64,000 nucleotides of DNA from Pseudomonas sp. 6D_7.1_Bac1 (GTDB taxonomy: Bacteria > Pseudomonadota > Gammaproteobacteria > Pseudomonadales > Pseudomonadaceae): NCBI RefSeq assembly GCF_025465945.1, contig NZ_JANLNW010000080.1:186001-250000 (forward strand), read 5' to 3'. The notes under the pieces were generated by a model. The model saw only the letters and a list, made by a program, of their open reading frames with translations, did not search any database and was not told the origin of the DNA. This document shows positions 1 to 8,546 of this stretch, piece after piece (within the stretch, counting starts at the first letter, position 1; each line of letters starts with the position of its first letter). The translations under genes and the position numbers were made by a program.

Positions 1-230
1 GGACGAATCAACGGTTCTCCACCGGTCAGGCGGATTTTTCGGGTGCCAAGCGCCACAAAACGTTCAGCTAACTGATAGATCTCTTCAAGGGCCAATACCC
101 GTTGGCGCGGCAAAAACTCCATGTCCTCGGCCATGCAATAAACACAGCGGAAATCGCAGCGGTCGGTCACCGACATTCTGAGGTAGTCGACCCGACGAGA
201 AAAACTGTCCATCAATATTTGATCGGTCAT
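1..230 (-). CDS. moaA: GTP 3',8-cyclase MoaA, 5' part only
   Basis: First 76 codons of a radical-SAM enzyme of molybdenum cofactor synthesis; the rest lies outside the window. It converts GTP to 3',8-cH2GTP, the first step to molybdopterin. The radical-SAM cluster motif CX3CX2C is visible at Cys25, Cys29 and Cys32 (CDFRCVYC), followed by the LTGGEPL stretch that contacts SAM. The ATG at 230 follows GGAGGTT at a normal spacing. The gene is divergent from a molybdopterin-dependent oxidoreductase, which fits a cofactor-plus-client arrangement. The family call is certain; a moaA paralogue elsewhere in the genome cannot be excluded. Confidence 0.93.
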   Translation of the reverse strand, partial: MTDQILMDSFSRRVDYLRMSVTDRCDFRCVYCMAEDMEFLPRQRVLALEEIYQLAERFVALGTRKIRLTGGEPLIR

Positions 231-645
231 CACAACCTCCAGCAACGGGCAGGTCCACTGTTATATGAGGGCCTTATTGAACCAAGGCTAAAGTTGTTTT
301 GAGTCGTCGTCTAATCACTATTAACAACCGAGTGATCGAGCAAATCTATTGGCCCGAAAGTCGCTTTATTTAAGGTGATATTAAATCTGCATCGCCTTGA
401 TTTTTCATGATTTATGTCGTGATAGATTGTTTCGATGGGTTGGTCATTATTTGTGATTAGACAGGCAGGTCATGCACCGAATAGGCTTATTTCGTAATCC
501 TGAATTGGGCCCATTCAGTGGCTCGACGTGAACAAGTCTGTAACGGACGTTAAATGCGTTCGCGTTTTATATGCGCATAAAAACAGCCATTAACAATGAC
601 TTTAAGTTAGGCCGCCGCCTGCGTACAAAGTCTTGGAGAAGTATC
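231..645. promoter_or_regulatory. moaA / molybdoenzyme divergent intergenic region
   Basis: About 415 bases without a supportable gene, AT-richer than the flanking genes, and presumably carrying both divergent promoters. I looked for a TTGAT-N4-ATCAA Anr/Fnr box and found only partial matches. An in-frame upstream start for the next gene exists at 571, but it has no ribosome-binding site. Confidence 0.4.
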
Positions 646-2970
646 ATGAGCGAAGTTGAACGTTATAAACCGTATAAGGGGGCGGCCGCTGGCTGGGGCG
701 CGCTGATTGCTGTTACCAGGAACTGGTTGGGCAGCGAAAATGCGTTCAAGAACATTCGAGCCATGCTCAAGACCAACCAGAACGGCGGATTCGACTGCCC
801 GGGCTGTGCCTGGGGCGAGTCGCCGGAAAATGGCATGGTCAAGTTCTGCGAGAACGGCGCCAAAGCGGTCAACTGGGAAGCCACCGGCCGTCTGGTCAAC
901 CCGGCTTTCTTCAACAAATACACGGTGTCGTCGCTGGCGGCGCAAAGCGATTATTGGCTCGAATACCAAGGGCGCCTGACTCACCCCATGCGCTATGACG
1001 CCTCTGTTGATCGTTACGTCGAAACCAGCTGGGACGACGCTTTTGCCTTGATCGCCAAGCACCTGAAAGGGCTGACGTCGCCCGATCAGGCCGAGTTCTA
1101 CACGTCCGGTCGGGCCAGCAACGAAGCGGCTTATCTCTATCAGCTTTTCGTTCGCGCTTACGGCACCAATAACTTCCCTGACTGTTCGAACATGTGCCAC
1201 GAGGCGAGCGGCCTGGGCATGGATGACAGCGTCGGCGTGGGCAAAGGCACGGTGACATTCGATGATCTGGAGGAAGCCGATGCCATTTTCGTCATCGGCC
1301 AGAACCCGGGCACCAATCACCCACGGATGCTTGAGCCACTGCGCGAAGCGGTGAAGCGGGGCGCGCAGGTGATCTGTTTCAATCCGCTGAAAGAGCGGGG
1401 GCTGGAACGCTTCCAGCACCCGCAGCATCCACTGGAAATGCTCACCAACGGCTCCGAACCGACCTCGTCTGCGTACTTTCGTCCGGCATTGGGCGGTGAC
1501 ATGGCAGCGATGCGCGGTATCGCCAAGTTTCTGTTGCAGTGGGAGCGTGAAGCGCTCGCGAACAACAGCGAGGCGGTGTTCGACCGCGCGTTTATTGCCG
1601 AGCACACCTCGGGCCTGGACACCTACCTTGCCGAAGTCGACGCCACGACCTGGGAGCACATCGTCGAACAGTCTGGCCTGTCCCTGGCGGACATCGAACT
1701 GGCTGCCCGCATGTACCGCAAGGCCACGCGGGTCATCATGTGTTGGGCGATGGGGGTGACCCAGCACACGCACTCGGTGCTGACCGTCCAGGAGATCATC
1801 AATGTGCAGTTGTTGCGTGGCAATATCGGTCGCCCAGGGGCAGGGCTGTCGCCGGTGCGCGGGCACAGTAACGTGCAGGGCGACCGCACCATGGGCATCA
1901 ACGAACTGGCACCCCCTGAGTTTATTGACGCGCTGGAGGCACGCTTTGCCTTCAAGGTTCCGCGCAAACACGGCCATAACACGGTGATGGCGATTGCGGC
2001 CATGGAAGAGGGTCGCTCGAAAGTCTTCATCGGTTTGGGCGGCAACTTCGCCCAGGCGACTCCCGACAGCCCGCGCACTCATGACGCACTGCGCAACTGC
2101 GACCTCACGGTACACATCGCCACAAAGCTCAATCGCAGCCATCTGGTCACCGGCCGTGAGGCCTTGATTTTGCCGTGCCTGGGGCGCACCGACATCGACA
2201 TTCAAGAGGAAGGTCCGCAAGGCGTGACGGTGGAAGACACCTTCAGCATGGTGCACATTTCCCACGGCCAGTTGAAACCCAAATCCCCGTTGATGCGTTC
2301 GGAGCCGGCGATCATTGCCGGGATTGCCAACGCGACATTGGGTAAACACCCCATCGACTGGCTCTGGACGGTCGCAGATTACAGTCGCATCCGTGACCTG
2401 ATTGCCGACACCATTCCGGGCTTCGAGGATTTCAATCAAAAACTGCTGCACCCCGGTGGCTTTCACCTGGGTAACGATGCCGCCAAACGCATCTGGAATA
2501 CGGCTACCGGCAAAGCGCAGTTTGCCCCCAGCGAATTGCCGGAACACCTGGTCAGCGAAGGGGTGCGCAACCTGGATGTGAAGCCGGATCTGATCCTGCA
2601 AACCATGCGCTCCCACGATCAGTACAACACCACCTTGTATGGATTGGATGATCGTTATCGCGGCGTCTACGGCATGCGCGATGTGGTGTTCGTCAACGAG
2701 CAGGACATTCGCAAACTGGGTTTCGAGCCGGGGCAAAAGGTCGACATGGTCTCGCTGTGGGGGGATGGTCGTGAGCGTCGAGTGAGCGGCTTTACCTTGA
2801 TCGCCTACGACATTCCGCCCGGTCAGGCCGCCGCCTATTACCCGGAAACCAACCCGCTGGTGCCGCTGGAAAGCTACGGCGACCGCACGTTCACGCCGAC
2901 CTCGAAGTTCATCGCGATTCGCCTTGAGCAGGCGAAGGCCAGCAACCTGATCCAGTCCTTCGGCGCTTGA
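646..2970 (+). CDS. FdhF/YdeP family molybdopterin oxidoreductase
   Basis: 774-residue bis-MGD oxidoreductase of the YdeP/FdhF group, related to the formate dehydrogenase alpha subunit; in E. coli the YdeP homologue is linked to acid resistance but its substrate is unknown. The N-terminus (MSEVERYKPY) and the Cys51/Cys54 pair in DCPGCAWGESP are typical of the group, and a molybdopterin dinucleotide-binding domain closes the C-terminus. No signal peptide is seen, so it is probably cytoplasmic. The start at 646 is chosen because GGAGAAG lies just upstream; the open frame extends back to 571 without a binding site. Its neighbours are moaA (divergent) and a cyanide-insensitive oxidase downstream, suggesting an electron-transfer or stress role. 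Substrate not predictable. Confidence 0.88.
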   Translation: MSEVERYKPYKGAAAGWGALIAVTRNWLGSENAFKNIRAMLKTNQNGGFDCPGCAWGESPENGMVKFCENGAKAVNWEATGRLVNPAFFNKYTVSSLAAQSDYWLEYQGRLTHPMRYDASVDRYVETSWDDAFALIAKHLKGLTSPDQAEFYTSGRASNEAAYLYQLFVRAYGTNNFPDCSNMCHEASGLGMDDSVGVGKGTVTFDDLEEADAIFVIGQNPGTNHPRMLEPLREAVKRGAQVICFNPLKERGLERFQHPQHPLEMLTNGSEPTSSAYFRPALGGDMAAMRGIAKFLLQWEREALANNSEAVFDRAFIAEHTSGLDTYLAEVDATTWEHIVEQSGLSLADIELAARMYRKATRVIMCWAMGVTQHTHSVLTVQEIINVQLLRGNIGRPGAGLSPVRGHSNVQGDRTMGINELAPPEFIDALEARFAFKVPRKHGHNTVMAIAAMEEGRSKVFIGLGGNFAQATPDSPRTHDALRNCDLTVHIATKLNRSHLVTGREALILPCLGRTDIDIQEEGPQGVTVEDTFSMVHISHGQLKPKSPLMRSEPAIIAGIANATLGKHPIDWLWTVADYSRIRDLIADTIPGFEDFNQKLLHPGGFHLGNDAAKRIWNTATGKAQFAPSELPEHLVSEGVRNLDVKPDLILQTMRSHDQYNTTLYGLDDRYRGVYGMRDVVFVNEQDIRKLGFEPGQKVDMVSLWGDGRERRVSGFTLIAYDIPPGQAAAYYPETNPLVPLESYGDRTFTPTSKFIAIRLEQAKASNLIQSFGA

Positions 2971-3101
2971 GCCTGGCCGGGGTGGCGTGAGTGTCGCCCC
3001 AGCCTCACCAGATCATTGGAAATCTGTTCGCGGCGAGCCGGGAGGCTCACTGCGGCCGGGCTTTGTGTGCACGCGCATCGAGCCACTATGAGGGTATCGT
3101 C

Positions 3102-4523
3102 ATGATAAATCCGGGAGTGCTGGACCTGGCGCGAATTCAATTCGCGTTTACGGTCTCGTTTCACATCATATTTCCCGCCATCACCATCGGGCTTGCCAGT
3201 TTCCTGGCTGTCCTCGAAGGTCTCTGGCTGAAAAGCAACAACTCGGTTTACAAAGACCTTTATCACTTCTGGTCGAAAATTTTTGCCGTGAACTTCGGTA
3301 TGGGAGTGGTCTCCGGGCTGGTCATGGCTTACGAGTTTGGCACCAACTGGAGCCGATTCTCTGACTTCGCCGGGAGCATTACCGGGCCATTGCTCACGTA
3401 TGAGGTGTTGACGGCGTTTTTCCTTGAGGCGGGTTTCCTTGGGGTGATGCTGTTCGGTTGGAACCGGGTGGGGCGAGGGCTGCACTTCTTTGCCACGGTG
3501 ATGGTCGCCATCGGTACGTTAATCTCGACCTTCTGGATTCTGGCCTCCAACAGCTGGATGCAGACACCACAGGGGTTCTCGATCGTGGATGGCCGGATTA
3601 TGCCGATGGACTGGCTGGCCATCGTCTTCAATCCGTCGTTCCCGTTCCGACTGGCTCACATGGCCATTGCTGCGTTTGTGGCCACCGCGTTCTTTGTCGG
3701 GTCTTGCGCGGCCTGGCATTTGCTGCGCAGGAATGACACGCCTCACGTACGCAAAATGCTCTCGATGGCGTTGTGGATGGCGTTGATCGTGGCGCCGATC
3801 CAGGCCGTGGTCGGTGACGCCCATGGTCTGAATACCCTGGAACATCAACCGGCGAAAATTGCCGCGATGGAAGGGCACTGGGAAAACGTTGGTAACGAGC
3901 CGACGCCGCTGGTGTTGTTCGGCATCCCGGACATGGCGGCCGAGAAGACCCGTTATGCGATCGAAATTCCGTATCTGGGCAGTCTCATCCTGACCCATAG
4001 CCTGGATAAGCAGATCCCCGCGCTCAAGAGTTTCCCGAAAGAGGACCGTCCGAACGCGACCATCATTTTCTTCAGCTTTCGGATTATGGCCGGGCTTGGA
4101 ATGTTGATGATCCTCACCGGTTTGCTGGGCCTTGCGTTACGTCGTCATGACGCGCTGTACCGCAATCGCCTGTTCCTGCGCCTGGTGTTGTTCATGGGCC
4201 CAACCGGTCTTATCGCGATGTTGGCGGGCTGGATCACTACCGAGGTCGGCCGTCAGCCGTGGGTCGTCTACGGACTTCTGCGAACTGCCGATGCGGCGTC
4301 CAACCACACTGTCACGCAGCTCAGCATTTCGCTGGCGTTGTTTGTGTTGATTTACTTCTCGGTGTTCGCGGTGGGCATCGGCTACATGATGAAGCTGGTG
4401 CGCAAAGGCCCTCAGCCGCATCACGAGCATCCGCCTCAGGGCGGTCCCGGTCAGGAGCGTACGCCACGCCGCCCCCTGTCCGCCGTTGCCGAGACGTTCG
4501 CGTCCGGCGATCACGTCAACTGA
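3102..4523 (+). CDS. cioA: Cyanide-insensitive quinol oxidase subunit I (CydA family)
   Basis: 473-residue multi-pass haem subunit of a bd-type quinol oxidase, oxidising ubiquinol and reducing oxygen at the inner membrane. His21 and His186 align with the haem axial histidines of CydA, Glu101 and Glu109 with the conserved acidic pair, and GRQPW is present. The protein is shorter than E. coli CydA, mainly in the quinol loop, as in the Pseudomonas CIO branch. The ATG at 3102 opens with the canonical N-terminus MINPGVLDLARIQF; the frame extends upstream to 2991 but those codons do not resemble the family. It is followed 15 bases later by subunit II, so they form one operon. Confidence 0.95.
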   Translation: MINPGVLDLARIQFAFTVSFHIIFPAITIGLASFLAVLEGLWLKSNNSVYKDLYHFWSKIFAVNFGMGVVSGLVMAYEFGTNWSRFSDFAGSITGPLLTYEVLTAFFLEAGFLGVMLFGWNRVGRGLHFFATVMVAIGTLISTFWILASNSWMQTPQGFSIVDGRIMPMDWLAIVFNPSFPFRLAHMAIAAFVATAFFVGSCAAWHLLRRNDTPHVRKMLSMALWMALIVAPIQAVVGDAHGLNTLEHQPAKIAAMEGHWENVGNEPTPLVLFGIPDMAAEKTRYAIEIPYLGSLILTHSLDKQIPALKSFPKEDRPNATIIFFSFRIMAGLGMLMILTGLLGLALRRHDALYRNRLFLRLVLFMGPTGLIAMLAGWITTEVGRQPWVVYGLLRTADAASNHTVTQLSISLALFVLIYFSVFAVGIGYMMKLVRKGPQPHHEHPPQGGPGQERTPRRPLSAVAETFASGDHVN

Positions 4524-4538
4524 GCAAGGAGATGGATC

Positions 4539-5555
4539 ATGGGTATTCAAGGTATAGATCTGTCGTTGATCTGGGGCGTCATCATCGCCTTTGGAGTGAT
4601 GATGTACGTGATCATGGACGGGTTCGATCTGGGGTTGGGCATCCTGTTCCCGCTCATCCCGGATAGGCAAGAGCGCGATGTGATGATGAACACCGTAGCG
4701 CCGGTCTGGGACGGTAACGAAACCTGGCTGATACTCGGTGGGGCGGCACTTTACGGTGCATTCCCCTTGGCTTACTCGGTGATTTTGGAGGCCTTGTATC
4801 TGCCACTGATTTTCATGCTGGCCGGGTTGATATTTCGCGGCGTGGCGTTTGAGTTCCGGTTCAAGGCCAGCCCTGAAAAACGCCACATCTGGGATATGGC
4901 CTTTATCGGTGGCTCACTGTTGGCAACGTTTTGCCAAGGCATCGTGATTGGCGCTTATATCGCTGGAATCCCGGTGGTCAATCGTCAGTTTGCAGGCGGC
5001 ACCCTGGACTGGTTGTCACCCTTTCCATTGTTCTGTGGTTTTGGGTTGATCGTCGCCTACGCGTTACTCGGCAGTACCTGGTTGCTGGTCAAGACGGAAG
5101 GCATGCTTGAATCACGCATGCGTCACTACACTCGGCCGCTGGCGTTCACCCTCACGGCGGTCGTGGCGGTGCTCTGTGTGTGGACACCGTTGCTGCATCC
5201 CGAGATTGCGACTCGCTGGTTCACGCACGCGCATATCGTGGTCTTTGGCGGGTTGTTGATCCTCGGCGTGCTGGCGCTATTCGGGCTGCTTGGGACGTTG
5301 CGCCAATATCACTCTCACTGGCCATTTGTGTTCACGTTGGCGCTGGTATTTCTGGGGTATATCGGTCTGGCATTCAGTATCTGGCCGAATATCGTGCCTC
5401 CCTCGATCAGCCTGTGGGATGCCGCATCACCGCCCTCGAGCCAGCTGTTCATCTTGATCGGCACGTTGTTCATTCTGCCGATCATCCTGATGTACACCTG
5501 CTGGAGTTACTACGTGTTCCGCGGAAAAGTGAGGATTGGCGATGGCTACCATTGA
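4539..5555 (+). CDS. cioB: Cyanide-insensitive quinol oxidase subunit II (CydB family)
   Basis: 338-residue membrane subunit of the bd-type oxidase, needed for stability and assembly of the haem-bearing subunit. The N-terminus carries MDGFDLGLG, the signature of CydB, followed by about eight hydrophobic segments. An AAGGAG element precedes the ATG. The stop codon lies inside the next small gene (14-base overlap), indicating translational coupling of the three cio genes. Confidence 0.95.
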   Translation: MGIQGIDLSLIWGVIIAFGVMMYVIMDGFDLGLGILFPLIPDRQERDVMMNTVAPVWDGNETWLILGGAALYGAFPLAYSVILEALYLPLIFMLAGLIFRGVAFEFRFKASPEKRHIWDMAFIGGSLLATFCQGIVIGAYIAGIPVVNRQFAGGTLDWLSPFPLFCGFGLIVAYALLGSTWLLVKTEGMLESRMRHYTRPLAFTLTAVVAVLCVWTPLLHPEIATRWFTHAHIVVFGGLLILGVLALFGLLGTLRQYHSHWPFVFTLALVFLGYIGLAFSIWPNIVPPSISLWDAASPPSSQLFILIGTLFILPIILMYTCWSYYVFRGKVRIGDGYH

Positions 5556-5718
5556 TAGCGAAAACACTGAAGTTTCGGCTGCACAAGACGAAGCCCCCCC
5601 TTGGTATCGGCGGGTGCTCTGGTTGATTGCCATTTGGTTCGGCAGTGTGATTGCACTGGGGATCGTGGCCAGCGTGTTCCGGTTCATGATGCACATGGCC
5701 GGAATGACCAGTCACTGA
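5542..5718 (+). CDS. DUF2474 single-span accessory protein of the cio oxidase
   Basis: 58-residue protein with a polar N-terminal third and one membrane segment (roughly residues 25-47, LWLIAIWFGSVIALGIV). Its size, single span and position after cioB match the DUF2474 proteins, functional analogues of CydX that stabilise bd oxidases. Start at ATG 5542, preceded by GAGGATTGGC inside cioB; a TTG six bases upstream is the only alternative. Function is inferred from position and family. Confidence 0.85.
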   Translation: MATIDSENTEVSAAQDEAPPWYRRVLWLIAIWFGSVIALGIVASVFRFMMHMAGMTSH

Positions 5719-5731
5719 TTTCAGACAATAG

Positions 5732-5767
5732 GGGCCCGGCGCGATCTTTCGCGCCGGGCCCTTTTTT
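5732..5767 (+). terminator. Rho-independent terminator of the cio operon
   Basis: A perfect 12-base GC-rich inverted repeat (GGGCCCGGCGCG / CGCGCCGGGCCC) with a six-base loop is followed directly by six T residues, 13 bases after the DUF2474 stop codon. Confidence 0.92.
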
Positions 5768-5775
5768 GTTCGATC

Positions 5776-6741
5776 CTAAGGCTTGCGATCAGCCAGTTCT
5801 TCGAGCAGGTCGGCTGAAGGCACGAAGAACAAGCCGCCAGTGACCGCCGTGCTGAAATCGAGCAAGCGGTCATAATTGCCTGGCGGTCTCCCGACAAACA
5901 TATTCTCGAGCATCTGCTCGATGGGTTCTGGCGAACGCGCATAGCCGATGAAGTATGTACCGAACTCTCCTGCGCCTGGTCGACCGAACGGCATGTTATC
6001 GCGCAGGATTTTCACTTCCTGTCCGTCCTTGGTGATGGTCGTCAAAGAACTATGCGAACAGCTCGGTTTAACCGAATCACCGAGTTCGATGTCGGACAGT
6101 TTTGTACGTCCGATAATGCGCTCTTGAGCCTCAACGGATAACTCGTTCCACGCGCTCATATTGTGCAGGTACTTCTGTACCAGCACGTAGCTGCCTCCGG
6201 TGAACGACGGGTCTTCATCACCAATGATCGTGAAGTTGACCGCCTGGCGACCGGCCGGGTTTTCGGTGCCATCGACAAAGCCGACCATGCTGCGCATATC
6301 GAAATAGCGGAAACCCTGAACTTCATCTACGACCGAGATTGCATCGCCAAGCGATGAGAGCAATTGCGTCGCCAATTCGAAACAGAGGTCCATCTGATCC
6401 GCACGAATGTGCAGCAAAATGTCGCCAGGTGTTGCAACCGCTCGACGCCCCTGCGCACCGAACTCGCGAAACGCGTGCAGTGAGGCAGGGCGCGGGTTGC
6501 CAAACAGGGTGTCCCAGGCACTGGAACCAAAGCCGCAGACACAGGACAAATTACCCGAGGGAACACGTTTGCCGACTGATCGCGTGAGGGCCGCGACGTC
6601 TGCGCTCCAGGCCCGCACTTTATCGGCAGGGTCACTGCCGGGAGCCAATGTTGCAACGATGAAAATCGCGCTGCTTGTAATGGGGCTACAGACGGATTGA
6701 GGATCAGGGGGATTGTTAGCCATTGCTGTGAATGTAGTCAT
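5776..6741 (-). CDS. DyP-type haem peroxidase
   Basis: 321-residue dye-decolorising peroxidase, probably of the bacterial B class: no Tat or Sec signal is seen, and the catalytic GFVDG motif is present (Gly154-Gly158, Asp157). His230 is the likely proximal haem ligand and Arg247 of RDNMPFG the distal arginine. It uses hydrogen peroxide to oxidise aromatic or dye substrates; the natural substrate is unknown. The start at 6741 follows a weak GGAA; the frame extends to 6810 without a better site, and an inner ATG at 6723 lacks one. It is convergent with the cio operon and appears to stand alone. Confidence 0.92.
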   Translation of the reverse strand: MTTFTAMANNPPDPQSVCSPITSSAIFIVATLAPGSDPADKVRAWSADVAALTRSVGKRVPSGNLSCVCGFGSSAWDTLFGNPRPASLHAFREFGAQGRRAVATPGDILLHIRADQMDLCFELATQLLSSLGDAISVVDEVQGFRYFDMRSMVGFVDGTENPAGRQAVNFTIIGDEDPSFTGGSYVLVQKYLHNMSAWNELSVEAQERIIGRTKLSDIELGDSVKPSCSHSSLTTITKDGQEVKILRDNMPFGRPGAGEFGTYFIGYARSPEPIEQMLENMFVGRPPGNYDRLLDFSTAVTGGLFFVPSADLLEELADRKP

Positions 6742-6991
6742 TGATAGTTCCACACGCGTCGGAACAGGATTGAAAGACCGGAGAGTAGCAGGTAAAGCAC
6801 TCGCTTTCATTGACTCGGCTGCCTGCGGGCGCCGAGGACATAGACCTTCCCGGCCGCAGTAATCCGATCCCTGATCATGAGTTCAACCCGCAGTGAGGCC
6901 TGGGTGAAGGGGGAGGACGGTTTTCAGTATGGAATCCTGGAGGTTACTGGAGTAAAAGTACTTTACCTGCCTCAATCCAGAGGATGTGAAA

Positions 6992-7186
6992 ATGGTCATT
7001 ACAGTCAAAGAGCGCGATGAGCATCACATGTCTCATGAATCAAGTAGCTCGGGCGTCAGGATGTGGGATGTTTTTCAAGGAGATGTTCTGGTAGGCGTTT
7101 ATCACAGTGAAGCCGATGCGTTGAAGTACAAGGCTTTGCTGGAGAGCGGCCGATTGGATAGCCTCAAGACACCTCCGAAAAGCTGA
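6992..7186 (+). CDS. Small hypothetical protein
   Basis: 64-residue protein with no recognised domain. It is hydrophilic, has the core MWDVFQGDVLVGVYHSEADA, which looks like a small beta-sheet fold, and has no signal or membrane segment. The ATG at 6992 follows AGAGG at eight bases; a GTG two codons upstream is less well placed. A clear terminator follows 18 bases after the stop, which supports a real, single-gene transcript. Confidence 0.65.
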   Translation: MVITVKERDEHHMSHESSSSGVRMWDVFQGDVLVGVYHSEADALKYKALLESGRLDSLKTPPKS

Positions 7187-7204
7187 CGTCAATGGAATGA
7201 GCAA

Positions 7205-7232
7205 GCCCAGCCTGGCCGCTGGGCTTTGTTGT
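7205..7232 (+). terminator. Terminator after the small hypothetical gene
   Basis: GCCCAGC / GCTGGGC stem with a six-base loop, followed by TTTGTTGTTT. Confidence 0.75.
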
Positions 7233-7307
7233 TTCCGGGGACTGGGCAGGCTGAGGTGTCGTCTCTTGCAGGCGGCTTGTGTGCAACGTGGGCAATGGTC
7301 TCTGTGT

Positions 7308-7799
7308 TCAGCCCACCACCGTAATCCATTCGGCGCCATCGCGTTTCAGGATGGCAGCTTGCAGGCCGACCGGAGGTGGGGCCACGCCGAGTTTCAGACA
7401 CCACAATTCAATCTGCTCGACCCGCAATTCGATCACCACCACGTCCGGGTCAAAGGGGCCGCCAGGGAACCACAAGTCTGAATTCTTGCGCCACAACGTG
7501 CTCTTGAGTGCTGGATCGTGATCCAGCACTTTTGCTTGTCCAAGCAGTGTCACGTACGCATGATCTTCATCACATTGGTAAGACAGGGTCATTCGCCCAG
7601 TGTGTTGCATTTCCTGGACCTTGCGGCACTGCCGCCCCGTCAGGAAGCGCACCGACCAGTGTTCGCTCAATGAATAGGGTTCAACGATACGAGCATTCGC
7701 ATCGCCCGCTTCGGTAGCGGTAATTGCCATGCAATACGGCACTTTGGCAACGATGCTGCGGGCTATGTGAAGCAGTGATTCAGTCTTGTCGGTCTGCAT
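7308..7799 (-). CDS. Pyridoxamine 5'-phosphate oxidase-like flavin-binding protein
   Basis: 163-residue split-barrel protein of the general stress protein 26 / pyridoxamine phosphate oxidase-like group, expected to bind FMN or F420-like flavins. The order is an N-terminal helix, the strand WSVRFLTGRQCRKVQEM typical of the flavin site, then VTLLGQAKVL and a C-terminal strand pair. The start at 7799 is chosen because GGAAGAGAG precedes it; a TTG-rich extension to 7838 has no such site. It stands alone and its substrate is unknown. Confidence 0.75.
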   Translation of the reverse strand: MQTDKTESLLHIARSIVAKVPYCMAITATEAGDANARIVEPYSLSEHWSVRFLTGRQCRKVQEMQHTGRMTLSYQCDEDHAYVTLLGQAKVLDHDPALKSTLWRKNSDLWFPGGPFDPDVVVIELRVEQIELWCLKLGVAPPPVGLQAAILKRDGAEWITVVG

Positions 7800-8061
7800 A
7801 AGCTCTCTTCCATAAGGAGGCAGGCATAGATTGCTCAATAAGGCGATGCCACGTTGTAAGGCGTTGAGCGGATAAATGTTTGTTACCGATTATCGACGCT
7901 GGCAAACGGCTAAGGCAGCCGTTCAGGCTCTGGAAAACAAATGTGTTCTGATTTTCAATCAAAAGCCAGCGGGAACGGTGTTACCAACCCGTGTGAATAC
8001 CTCCCTATAAGGTCATCCAGCCGTTGCAACGCCCCTCTCTGGATCCGGATTAGCAGGACGC

Positions 8062-8463
8062 TCAAGCATCGCGCAACAGGTCATGAGCGTTGAGCAGCTC
8101 GTAGGCGATTTCCGGGTGCTTCTCCAGACCACGGCGAATGGCTGCCGGGATCGATTGGCGGGTTTTGCGACACAGTCCGGGCAGTTCCAGGAGGTGAATG
8201 CCGATCCCACGCATGCTTCGCACTTCGTGCACGCTGGGGGTGATTTGCAGGCGAATGCCTAACTGCTCGTACATCCGACGCTGCAAATGTTCGAGGTCGG
8301 TCAGGCTTTGAAGATTCTCCAACCGGTCGAGCAGGCGTCTTTCCTCCTGGCGGGTCAGGTGCAGGATGCGCAAATCAGCGCTGGGTATGTCCAGCAGCTG
8401 CTCACGCCCGCAGTCGCAGGCACCGGGTGGGCAGGGTTGTCGAATCTGGATAGAGGCTGTCAT
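8062..8463 (-). CDS. Conserved hypothetical protein with N-terminal cysteine motif
   Basis: 133-residue protein that I do not recognise by function. It begins with a cysteine cluster, PCPPGACDCGREQLL (residues 10-24), followed by a mostly helical, charged region with heptad-like leucines (LRILHLTRQEERRLLDRL). The cysteines could bind a metal or an Fe-S cluster, but this is a guess. GGGAGACC precedes the ATG. It lies between a hairpin and a gene-free stretch of about 260 bases, so probably has its own promoter. Confidence 0.6.
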   Translation of the reverse strand: MTASIQIRQPCPPGACDCGREQLLDIPSADLRILHLTRQEERRLLDRLENLQSLTDLEHLQRRMYEQLGIRLQITPSVHEVRSMRGIGIHLLELPGLCRKTRQSIPAAIRRGLEKHPEIAYELLNAHDLLRDA

Positions 8464-8519
8464 GGTCTCCCATCATAGCTATGCACAATCGCCTTTGCCC
8501 ACGGGGTTCGTAGCGACTT

Positions 8520-8538
8520 GATTGCGCCAGGCGCAATC
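8520..8538. repeat. Short perfect palindrome
   Basis: GATTGCGCC / GGCGCAATC around a single A, between two minus-strand genes. There is no T-run on either side, so it is not a classical terminator; it may act as a processing or stability hairpin at the 3' end of the upstream membrane-protein gene. Confidence 0.5.
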
Positions 8539-8546
8539 TACCTCGG

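Noticed and set aside
231..645. Anr/Fnr box for the molybdoenzyme or moaA
   Set aside because: Only partial TTGAT half-sites, with wrong spacing for TTGAT-N4-ATCAA.
607..2736. Long antisense open frame opposite the molybdoenzyme gene
   Set aside because: It is a codon-bias shadow of a high-GC gene: no domains, Arg/His-rich composition and no binding site. Similar antisense frames at 16785-17696, 33103-34242, 43323-44465 and 48751-49785 were rejected for the same reason.
6952..6966. GTAAA-AGTAC-TTTAC near-palindrome upstream of the small 64-residue gene
   Set aside because: Arms of only five bases and no second copy; too weak to call an operator.
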